This document shows positions 1 through 10,108 of a stretch of DNA of 64,000 nucleotides, one piece after another. The stretch lies in NCBI GenBank assembly GCA_029817715.1, contig JARUPY010000364.1, positions 23,976-87,975 of the forward strand. The letters run 5' to 3'. Both the position numbers and the translations under genes were made by a program. This DNA comes from Melastoma dodecandrum. Its lineage: Eukaryota > Streptophyta > Magnoliopsida > Myrtales > Melastomataceae. How positions within the stretch are numbered: position 1 is the first letter of the stretch; the number at the start of each line of letters is the position of its first letter. The notes beneath the pieces were generated by a model. That model did not search any database. It had not been told where the DNA came from and worked only from the letters and a program-made list of their open reading frames with translations.

Positions 1-11
1 GGGGGGGGGGG

Positions 12-2015
12 TTGTTGGTAGTCAGATGCATTGTACAAATTTTAACCACGCCTTGAAATTTGGATAAATTACCGATAAATGAAAGGTAAAAAAATTAAGA
101 ATGAATTAAGAATTAAGATAAAATTTTGATTACGCATTTCATACCCCCACAACAAAGCCAAATTTTGATTACCACATTAGGCGGATTATTTTCCCACTTC
201 TTCTTACTTTCTCTCTTTTTTCCCCCCTTTTTTTTTTAATTTTTTGGGTAAGTTATAGGAGAGTAGCGACTGGGTTTCACCATTTCGGTTGTTTAATCGA
301 TTATACCGTTTTAAGGAAACAAAAATTTAACAAAAGGAAGAGTCGCCACTGGGCTGGACGACATGAAATGACCAAAGCTAGCCCATTTATGTTGATTTCG
401 GCCCAGGCCCATTTAACCCGAGGAACAACGGGGCCCAGGGACTGCAGTGGGGAAAATCCTAACAGCTTAATTAAAAAAAAAAATTAAGTAAAATATGTAG
501 TATTATGAAAAAAAGGAGGCAATTTCCACTCGATGAATATGACTCGAGTTTAGTTGTTGCTGGACATGAGATGAAATGCACATCCAAAATTGAAAACCCA
601 AGTTTAACAGGTTCATTTTGTGTTGGCGATGGAATCACGATACGTTGAATATATTTACCACAAATAAAATTGGCGATCGAAGATGTGGTCGCCGGTAATC
701 GCAAAAAAATGAAATTAATTGTATTCACAAGAAAATATTTGGAACAAAGAACATAAGCACCATGAACAGTGATGAAGGGAAATAAAACAAAAGCTGGAAC
801 AACATGGATGGATGCCTAGGAACTTCCTTGCTGCTGCTCCTGGGAGGCTTGCGAACAATGGGATTCGGGTGCTGGTGGTGATACAATGGGAATCGAGGTG
901 ATGATGGTACGATGAGATAGATTTGGGAGCAATGTGACTGAAAACTGGAGGGCTGATGGAATCTGTTGAGACAATGTAAATTTGGTATGAGTTAGATGTA
1001 GTTTTTGTTACGTGGAGATCCTCACGTATTCATATTATACCAAATCAAGTGAGATCAATTTTTAGATCATATAATAACTTTTTCTTGATTTTTCTCATCG
1101 TCTAAAAATCATGACGACCCGAAAATATCCCTGGATCATAATCTTTCGTAGGTAAATTGGTCTTCGTAGACTCTTCTTTAAGTCGACTAACTCCTTAGAC
1201 TTTGACCTAATAGACTTGTTCATTTTCATAGACTCGATCTATGTTCGTTAACTTGATAAACTACTCCTTGAGCCTACTCCCCTCGTAGACCCGTCGTGGG
1301 TTTGTTTGATGTCGACATGGTATTGGCTCCACATCGACTTAATGTTTTATGGACTTGTCGTGAGCTCATCGTAGACTCGCCCAATAGACTTACCGTAGAT
1401 TCTACCTTGGAGACTTATCGTGAGCCCACTGGAATTTAGAGAATAAAGAAAGCTTACGGAAAAATCTTGTATGTACGGTAATCCTCTCTTTCCATACTTG
1501 TGGACTCTTGCAAACCTTGTAAACGGGATGTCTTGTCTTAGACTTACCCTACTTCATCCATCTTGGCTATCTTGACCTTATGAATAAGCTTGGGACTATT
1601 TTTCATTTTCTGCTTACCATTAGGTTTCCAGCACTAATTCCTACGCTTAATTGGGTTTCATAGCCCATGTGACCTTCACTTCAAAGCCTGATTAATGCTC
1701 GAGCGAGGGGATCGACCTCTTTATTCCTCCCTCCAACCATAAACCATGGTTAAAGAGTTGGCAGAAAGGAACAAAATAAGATATGGTCTAGAAAAATAAG
1801 ACAAGCTATATTTCAGCTAGAAGGCCCTCGCTAGAGATAAATATATAGACACTCGACGATTTTACCAAAACTCCCGCGGAACAGGGACATTCTCCGGTTG
1901 TTCAATTGCTAATCCGGCCTTAGGCCCAAGATTTTATTTGTGTCAACTCTCTGTAGTCCACGTTTTTACTAAATCATTGCAATTGGAGAGAGGGTGGTTA
2001 AGGCATCCGCCACTA
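12..2015. repeat. Direct repeat, copy A, split by an insertion
   Basis: Positions about 12-460 and 1945-2015 match 6432-7010 in the same order and orientation. Shared landmarks are the stretch with 'gcattgtaca' and 'accacgcct', the block 'ggcccaggcccatttaaccc', and 'cattgcaattggag' followed by 'gcatccgccact'. Copy B is the upstream flank of the minus-strand carboxypeptidase gene. Copy A lies beyond that gene's 3' end, so it could be the upstream flank of a second gene copy to the left of the window (inference). Confidence 0.7.
463..1944. other. Unassigned insertion inside repeat copy A
   Basis: This segment of about 1.48 kb is absent from repeat copy B at 6432-7010. No convincing coding region is present. 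From about 1140 to 1440 the sequence is loosely repetitive, with several degenerate 'cgtagact' and 'tagactc' motifs about 30-60 bases apart. I see no clear terminal inverted repeat or LTR ends, so the type of insertion is unknown. Confidence 0.4.
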
Positions 2016-2994
2016 ATTGAGGTGGGGTCACTTTTCAACGTTAATGACGAGGGTTTAATGACTAAACCCTAAACCCTTAATTACTACGCCCTCAAACAAT
2101 TCATAAGCCCACTTCAAGAAGCATGTGAGTGTAAATACCCATCAAATCCACTAACACCCCAACACTTACAAAGTCACAAGACAAGAATCAAGACAAAAAG
2201 GGAATTAAGTTAAGCATTAATTGACTATAAAAACAACTCCCATAAATGTCCACCAAAAGGTGGGGGGAAATATAAATCTAATCCAATGATAAAACGATAA
2301 ACCGGGGAGGAACCCGCCTTTTCCGCCAGCTATTCCTCGACCCCCCTCCCTCTTGAACTTTCCCTCCATCCTCCCCACTTTTTCCTTTTTTAAGTGACAA
2401 ACCCACTTCCACGAAAGGAAGATGCATGAACGGAAGGGGATAGATACTTCATCTCCCTCCATCTCTCAGGTCCCGGAGCCAAGGGAAAACATCACCGAAG
2501 CTTATCATCTACTCCATTAATCACACACATGACCTCCTCGTCAAGGCAAGGTAACCCGATAATCACACACACATCATCTCCCTAGTGGGAATCCCTCAAA
2601 TCAACCCCAAGCGGGACGAGGGTGATCTCCAAGACAGCCTCTCGGTGAGACCTTGTCTTATCCATTTACTAACTTAACGTGCTTCTACAGTGTTTGTTAT
2701 GTTGACCACGTTATGTTCATGTTTGTCTTTGTTGTTAAGATGCATGGATACACACCCACGAGGTCGAGACGATCAAAATCAAGATGGAAGAGTGGGACAT
2801 CGGTAGTCCACTCTCGGGAGGTGCTGCTCTTTAGTTCCAGCGACGAAATCGAGCCAAATCAGGTCTATGAAAAACCTCTTTCTCGCTCTCCGGTCATGTG
2901 GATATGTTGATCATCTGAATCATGTGTGGTCAGAGTTATGGTCCAATTTCATAACATGGTGTTTTTGTACATCAGCAGAAATATTGCTTCGTTC
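2016..2994. other. Intergenic, no gene recognised
   Basis: Short open frames are present (for example 2653-2910, plus strand), but none resembles a family I know and none has plausible exon neighbours. The stretch 2100-2640 is C-rich and of low complexity in places. It probably consists of old repeat debris. Confidence 0.4.
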
Positions 2995-3520
2995 GACTGG
3001 GCATAACTTTGTCCATAGAACTTCGCTTCACCCAAAATCACTTTAGTTAGCTTTGTTTCCAGTAAATCTACAATTTTTTTGTTTTTGACATTTTGGTTCT
3101 CCTATATCTTGGTCGACCTTTTGCCCATCGAATGTTAACTCATTAACGCAACGGTTCTATGGTCGATGGAAGACGCTGCTTCAATCGACAAGGCATAACT
3201 TTGTCCACAGGGCTTCATTTCACCTAAACTTATTTTGATTAGCTTCGTTTTTTTTATGGACATACAACTTTCATGTCTTGAACGTTTGGTTTGACGACAT
3301 CATGGTCGACCTTTTGCCCGTCAGACTCACAAAATTCAACGTTATTGTGGTCGATAAAAAACGTTGCTCTCTTCAACAGAGCATAACTATGTTCACATAG
3401 CTTTGTTTCATCCAAAATTATTTGGTTAAATTCATTTCTTTGTTCGTTCCAGCACCTTTCGATTCGAACTTTTCTGATTTTGAAATGAACCAACCATGTA
3501 AACATCACAAGAAATTTCTT
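2995..3520. repeat. Three diverged tandem units of about 190 bp
   Basis: The phrase 'gcataactttgtccaca' and the following 'cttc.tttcac..aaa' recur at about 3000, 3188 and 3380, with diverged sequence between them. Each unit also carries a 'ggtcgacctttt' or similar motif. The spacing is about 190 bp, satellite-like or from the untranslated part of an old retroelement. No coding potential is evident. Confidence 0.55.
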
Positions 3521-3574
3521 TCCAACTCCATATAAACTTTCATGATTACATAATGAATATTCAACTATTTACTT

Positions 3575-3785
3575 GTGTTACGATCGACCGCCAAATAAAT
3601 CACGATTGGACGAAGTATAAAATTATTGAAAAAAAACGAACTTTTTATTTAATAATTGACCGTAAAATAAGTCCCGATCGATCCAAGTCTCAACAAAGTG
3701 AATGAACTTCTTTTATATAGTCGACCGAATAATTTATCTCGATTAACCGAAGTAACAAAAGGGGCACGACATGTACCGTGCGCGA
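3575..3785. repeat. Three short diverged repeats of about 70 bp
   Basis: Three segments share a pattern of 'cgaccg' followed by 'aaataa', 'tcacgat' or 'tcccgat', and 'cgaagta' or similar, at about 3583, 3659 and 3722. They follow the 190-bp repeats and precede the 3' end of the carboxypeptidase gene. Function is unknown; this is probably repeat decay. Confidence 0.35.
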
Positions 3786-3977
3786 CATTTTAACCTGACT
3801 TGTTTGTTCATTGGTGTCTGAACATCTGCACATTCCGACTTGAGTTTGAATGTTTGTGCGTTTTTTTTTTAAATTTTAATTTTATTTATTCTTTTTTTAA
3901 GGAACAAAAAACCAGTTATTACAAAACAAAAGGATAATCTCTCTTTCGAATGATCCAAAGAAAGTAACAGAAAATGT

Positions 3978-6177
3978 TTAAGCAAGTGTGCCATTCAGCC
4001 ATCTGTGGAGCATCTCCAGTGAAGCCTTGGGCTGATCCATTGGAACCATGTGTCCAGCATCATGAACCTGTGCAACAACATTTTGGTTTTCATCACATAT
4101 TATTTAGTATTAATATCCATCAGAGGAGATCATGTATATATACATTACCTTTAAGAAGGATAGTGGCCCATGATTCTTAAGAAGTCCAGCCACTTTGCCG
4201 TCCACTTTGAATGGAGCCGTAGCCGCCCCCGCGAACCCCTTCCGTCCCGACCACTGCATTGCGTTCACCCACCTCCAGTTCCCTGGTTTCGGGGTTTTTC
4301 ACAGTAAGGATGGCTCCCGTTTACCGATCTGGTGTGAGAGTTGATTCGCGATTGAAACGAGGTCGAAGTAAGACGTACCGAGCCAATTGCAGATGAGGTC
4401 ATACTCTCCCGCGTATATCAGCACGTTGACTCTGGCCTCCAGGAGGGCTGGGATCCCTACCTCAAGGTTTTGCATCCAGTCGTTTGACATGGCGGAGTAT
4501 ACCGTGGAACTGCAGGAAACGAAATCGATATCCCCGACTCCTATGGCTTGCTTAACTTTTCTCGAGTTGAGGAAGCGCTCGGCGTTCGAGAAGTCGTAGC
4601 ACAAGGAGCCCTCGCACTGCTTCCTGATGTCGTAGTACTGCCATTCAAAGGAATGTGAGGTTCATATATGTGGCCATCGTGAATGATTAGGGCAAAGTTT
4701 CGGTGGGTTCTTACATTGATGCCATATTGAAGGCTTACGATTTCACTGAAGATTTGATTGCAGATTCCCTTGGACTCATCACAAGCATCTCCGCCTTCCG
4801 TATCTGCATCTCACAAATCAGGAGCCAAACTTCGATCTCACCAGTACATAATATACTGGCATGTTACGCGGAAATGAAAGGAAATAGATGAAACAACACG
4901 AAGATCTTACTGCAAGAGTCTATGGATTTCTTGCATTCTGGAACCAACTCATTATTGATATCGTTGCGAGTCGACTGGTCGATTAGTTTCATGTCCAATG
5001 CATAGTCAGCATATGCCGCGTACTGGATTGCAGGGTTAGTCAGACCGTTCCCAATAGCGAATCCCTGACAACGTCGACCATCAATGAGAGATCTTGTCAC
5101 AAGAATGCATTCTTCTATATATTTTGTACCTTCAGATTAATGTGGATCCCTTCCTTCACTGTGTTCCCCTTATGAACACGAGATGCGAGAGCAGGAATGT
5201 AGTGCCCGGCGTACGATTCCCCGGTGATGAAGAAATCATTCTTGGTGTACTCGGGGTGTTTCTTGAAGAACTCCTGTGGTTACAAATTAATATTACTCTT
5301 TACCCCCGAGATTTCAATTCGAACAACTTGGTGACGTCCTGATAAAAGGAAAAGGAACCTGTAAGAAACTATACAGGTCGTTGCTGACGCCGGTCTCGTC
5401 GTGACGAATGTCGTCTTCGTCGGTTGTGTAGCTGAATCCTGTGCCAGTCGGTTGATCAACGAATATTATGTTCGACACCTGCAAGCCCCGGGAACCATCA
5501 ACCCAATACAGATTTGCTCAAAACAACGACGGTTAAGAGATTAAGAACGTATTCTTGCATCAAATATTTGTACCTTATCCCAGCCATAAGCATTCCACAC
5601 GAGAGTCAAGTCGTCGGCGATTTTAAAGGGTCCGTTCTCGTAGAACAAGGCTATTTCACTGCCACAACCTGGACCACCGGTTAGCCATATCACTACAGGG
5701 TCTTGCTTCCTATTCCTCGATTCGAAGAAGAAGTAGAACATCCTGCAAAAAATTATCAACGGAAATAAAACGTTGATGAAATGCGCATTTCTCTGGTACA
5801 GAACTAAAATTTCGAGAAGGTTGGGGACTCCTGTACCTGGCGCCTTTGGTGTGGGGGAGCCGGAAGTAGCCCGCATGGTGACCGAGATCCTCGACTGAGG
5901 AACCCGAGTCGCCTGATACCGTCAACTGGATACGCTTCTCGACGATGCCTGACTCGGACTTAAAGGGATCAGAAGCCAGGAGGTTGACGGTCTCATTTGG
6001 GAACAGATTGAGGGATCTGATGAGCCTCTCGGCCTGGCCTCGGGCAGAGAAACGAGGAGGGGAGGGGGTCTTGACATGGTGGAGGCCACGTACGGCGGCA
6101 GAGGGGGACGGGGTGGACAGAGCGAGGAGTAGAGAAAGAAGAAGCAAGGCAGGGAAGGTTGAAGGAGATGATACCAT
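3978..6177 (-). CDS. Serine carboxypeptidase-like protein (S10 family, SCPL48/CP-III type)
   Basis: Nine exons on the minus strand give 499 aa: 5837-6177, 5574-5742, 5359-5478, 5130-5273, 4911-5064, 4715-4803, 4379-4637, 4149-4282 and 3978-4067. All junctions are GT-AG and phases agree throughout. The protein starts with a hydrophobic signal peptide (Leu/Ala-rich, residues about 8-28), so it is likely secreted or vacuolar. The S10 catalytic triad is complete: nucleophile Ser in GESYAGHY (exon 4), Asp in [11 protein letters not shown] (exon 7) and His in [10 protein letters not shown] (exon 9). The substrate-site motif is [11 protein letters not shown], where relatives usually have GCSSE. Members remove C-terminal residues from peptides in acidic compartments; some plant relatives act as acyltransferases, but the CP-III group is considered a true peptidase (family knowledge). 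The gene sits between two copies of a flanking repeat. Confidence 0.93.
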
Positions 6178-6242
6178 GGTTGGTTTGATGGATAACCCCC
6201 CCTTCCGTTTTAGAGAGGATTGTGATCCCTATTTTTGGTGAA

Positions 6243-6262
6243 TATACAATATATATATAATT
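6243..6262 (-). promoter_or_regulatory. Possible TATA box of the carboxypeptidase gene
   Basis: An AT-only stretch (read on the minus strand as tatatatat) lies about 70-80 bases upstream of the start codon at 6177. The spacing fits a plant core promoter with a short leader. Assigned by position and composition only. Confidence 0.35.
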
Positions 6263-6431
6263 AATTCAGAGGAAAAAAACTTATATTTACGAGATAGCAG
6301 TCATAGTCCAAATCTGGGAACATTAATTTGTTGTATGTTACAGTGACCATATACAGAATCGAATCTAGAATTAACATAAATAATGTGAATGAATATTAAT
6401 GTGGAATACGTGTGAATAGTAATTTGGGGGG

Positions 6432-7010
6432 GTGGCATATGCATTGTACAACTCTAACCACGCCTTTAAATTTGGGGGTGAGGAGAAATAAACACCACCA
6501 CAACTGTTTTGCATTGATTTCTTTTAAGAATGAATCGAGAATTAAGATTAAAAAAAAAAAAGATTGATTATGCTGCATGCACACACCCAAAAAAAAAAAA
6601 AAAAGAAGGCATAATAATGGGGGAGGTTTTTCCTTTCCAACTTTAGGTGGATTCTTTTCCCACTTTGTACTCTCGCTCTCTCTCTCTCTTTTATTTGGGT
6701 ATGTCATGGTAGAGTAGAATTAATAGACCAAAAAAGAAAAAAAGGAGTTGACCTCTTTCACAAATGAGAAGTCGCCACTTTTTACACGTTGGGCTGGACG
6801 CATAGTTAGCCCACTTATGTTGATTTAGGCCCAGGCCCATTTAACCCGAGGAACATACAGGGCCCAGGGACTGCGGAGGAGGGAGGTTAGGACAAAAAAG
6901 AAGTTTAGCAGTTCACTCCGTCTTCCACATCTTATTTTACCAAAAAACCATTGCAATTGGAGGGAGGGTGGTTGAGGAGGCATCCGCCACTGAGAGTTGG
7001 ATGGTGAGAA
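6432..7010. repeat. Direct repeat, copy B
   Basis: This is the uninterrupted counterpart of copy A (12-2015). It contains the same ordered landmarks without the 1.48-kb insertion and forms the upstream flank of the minus-strand carboxypeptidase gene. The two copies differ by many substitutions and small indels, so the duplication is not recent. Confidence 0.7.
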
Positions 7011-8448
7011 GCTGGCGCTCGCTGCAAATATCCCTAAAAGGAGAGAGAGCAACTGGTTTAATTCCAACTCACGCAGTCACCCTCTGACGACCACATAATG
7101 ATCAACGCTTTATTCAGGGTTATATATAAAGGACCGGCTTATTTTTTTAAAAAAAATATATAAGACTGTAGGGATGTTTTAATGCAGTTCAAATCCTGCA
7201 ATAACAAATTCCTAGTGTTTGAGAAGGAGACAATGGCGTTCTGGAGGAGTTGAGCAACCAGCTCCCCTTCTTTGACGAAGCAATATCGATCTCGTTGACC
7301 GCCATTGAAAATGAACTTAAGGAAAGGGATAGGAAGAGGATTTCGTCGTACACTAGATTCTTTCTTGTTTCTGCCTGGCATCCACGTGCCTGCAATGGCC
7401 AATTTAGTCAGCTAATGAGTGCCCATCGGAGCCTCTCAAGCCCTGTCTGCTATAAGACTCGGTATTATTAGAAAAAGAAGGTAGATTTGTCCATGAGAAT
7501 GTTTGGTTTCTAGAAAATTCAGTTTATTACCACCCCACTTTATGAACACTCTTTACTTCGTCTGATGACATTTACTGAATATGAGTTCAATTGAGGCTAT
7601 AGGCAACATCATCAAGATACCAAGACTTAAAAACAGCAATTGGGCCAAGGAGAAGCGTACCTCCTCTTTCGGCTGATGATATGATTGGGGCTACTTACTA
7701 CATGGGTTTTTACTTTCACAGCAGCAATTTTAAAGCAAGCACAAGTGGACGGGCAGAACGGGATGGATCCGACCACCTTTTCTATCCATGTGCTTTTTGA
7801 TCCCCCTTCAAAACCATAAGCATGTCCTGCATATTTCAAAAAATAAAAAGAAAGGTTAAAAAAAGAATGATCTTAGAGCTGGTTTAATACATCAAGGCAT
7901 TGCCCACGCAATTACTCCGTAAGTTTTCACCTGGAAGTCTGAATGTATCTTCCACCGCTTAAAACACGTTCAAGGTGAGTGGTCGGCGCAATCTGACTAG
8001 AGTATCTCTATCTCATACAGCTTTTAGAAGCAAAAATGATTAGCTCCATGTACTCATTTGGAAAGTTACCTGATGAATGACAAAGTCAAACATCTCTCTT
8101 TCAATTGCCAGCACTAGCAGCCACAGTTCCCAGGTAATTAATAGACAGGCCAGTTTGTTTATCCTGGTTTTAGCGCAGATTTCCCGCATCAATTTTGAGC
8201 ATAGAGACACAGAAACAGGCTCGGTGACTGACAGACGGGCTCATATACATTAGAGAGCAAGACGACGTCAGCGGCATGGGGTTACAATTTGGCCTTTCTG
8301 TCATTTTCGGCAGATCAAAGCTCTACCCCTTTTGCACTCTTTATATGTGAAATCTCCTTTAAGAATTTCATACAACCAATTCCCCCTTACATCTTTCCTC
8401 GTGTCTCTCCAGTACTGGACAACCCAGCAAAACTGCAGCCTAAGCAAC
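7011..8448. other. Intergenic, no gene recognised
   Basis: Several short open frames on both strands (around 7140-7470 and 7627-7839) show no family resemblance and no consistent splice structure. The last few hundred bases may be the promoter and leader of the DUF1635 gene that starts at 8449. Confidence 0.4.
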
Positions 8449-9378
8449 ATGGACAACGGGCAACTCTTGCTTCTCAACTGGACTGAACATGGCCAAGGGA
8501 AGGTAAATGTCGTCTGATTATAGTATGGTTCTTAATTTAGCCCAAGTATGATGATTGAATCAGTTACTTCTCGTCTATACACGCCTTGTGTTAGCTGAAA
8601 GCTCATTGCAATATCACATGGTGCATTTTCCTACTATTTCAGAGCAGGGAAGGGCTACAACATTCTCTACTTTGTGTTACTCTGGAGCTGGAGAATACAA
8701 GGCAAGCAGTTCAAGAAGAACTAAAGAAAAGAGAGGAGAAACTAACCCACCTTAAAGAATTGCTGGATAAAACCATTTCGGAGAGGAATGAAGCTGAGAA
8801 CAAGTGCAGGAAGTTATCTCTAGAAAGGTTCCTCTTGCAGCAACAGGCAGTAGCAGGTCCTACAATAGGAATTTCAGAAATAGAGGATGAACCAAGAAGA
8901 GGAATTGATTCGAACAATACCTCCTCACTGTCTGATTGCGAAGAAAGCACGGTGTCCCGCCCAGGAATTCATACAGTTCATCCTCAATTAGCGGCAGCTC
9001 AAACTTGTGCAACAGACTCAACACTAGAGTTAGTGCCAACAAAGCCTTTGCCGGAAAAGGGTAAGCTTTTGCAAGCAGTGTTGAAAGCTGGTCCGCTCCT
9101 TCAGACCCTTCTACTAGTCGGGCCACTTCCTCAATGGAGACACCCACCCCCATCAATCAAATCAACCGATATCCCACCAGCAAGGATACCTTCATCGCCA
9201 CGAGCACTAGCACAACCGACTGAATTTCTTCTAAAAGACATAGCTATTAACACTGAGTACTGCCACCTGCAAAAGCAAAACCATTGAAGGCTACCCTGCA
9301 GCAACAAGAAAAAGGGCACTCTGTGACACCAGTATTTACACAACAGAAGGTAAGTACCAAATAGTTGTTCTCCACTAA
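8449..9378 (+). CDS. DUF1635 family protein, frame broken near the C-terminus
   Basis: Exon 1 is 8449-8502 (18 codons) and exon 2 begins at 8643 after a good acceptor. The conserved N-terminal block reads LQHSLLCVTLELENTR, followed by a heptad-rich stretch (EELKKREEKLTHLKELLDK), a predicted coiled coil. A second conserved block is KGKLLQAVLKAGPLLQTLLL plus GPLPQWRHPPP. These are hallmarks of the plant-specific DUF1635 family, whose molecular role is not known to me. The first frame ends at 9287 with TGA. The next frame, open from 9244, continues with RKRALCD and ends KYQIVVLH then TAA at 9376-9378, which looks like the true C-terminus. The switch is explained by one extra A in the run at 9271-9274. 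This is either a sequence error or a recent mutation; the rest looks functional. Confidence 0.8.
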
Positions 9379-10108
9379 CCAGCGGATAATCATGAAGGGT
9401 GGCTAAAGCCGATGGTTAGACTCAGCAGCCAAATGTGCTTAATGGAAGAATATGAATTAACAAAGCATAGAAAGGTGGGGGACCGGGGTGTGGGAAGAAT
9501 GGAGCTCATGTGGCAGAAGATAACATTCTAGCTCCCTTTTCCTCTGTAATTGCATTTAGATTTCTCATTCATGAACGAAAAACTCTTGTCCCTCTGTAAT
9601 ATTTAAGGTTCATATGGATCCCTAACCCCCTTAAATTCCTATCATTATGCCAACTATTCAATCTGGAAGGAACATTCCTCGATAAAGTTGTTCCGTAAAA
9701 TAATTTGCGAAATAGGTCGTTACTAAGGATGGAAAAGGAGAGGGCAAACGATCACATTCAGCATTGCAAAAATATAAAACTGATCTTGGGAAAAGGGCAA
9801 TGTGAAATCTCCTGAATTGGTGCAATAACTACACGTGGAATGATTAAGATATATAAATAAGCTATCCAATATTCAATTTTGTGGTATCTAGGAAACAGAC
9901 TCCCGCCACATCAACTGGAAAAAATAAACTCCGTTCCTGTAATCAATGAATGCCAGAACTACTACAAATAAGGAATGTATCCGTACTAGACCGCAGTTCT
10001 CAGAATCAAATTCATCTGGAGAATTAGCTTTGCCCTTCCAGAGTTGATTCCTACAGAGCATTATGAGAGCTGCTATAGTATATAACAACAATAACGAGCC
10101 ATTAATCC
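9379..10108. other. Convergent intergenic region
   Basis: This is the space between the 3' ends of the DUF1635 gene (plus) and LIG1 (minus). I see no further gene. It presumably holds the two 3' untranslated regions and polyadenylation sites. Confidence 0.6.

Noticed and set aside
4387..6241. Plus-strand open frames across the SCPL gene
   Set aside because: Antisense to real exons, which have a complete, phase-consistent S10 peptidase model.
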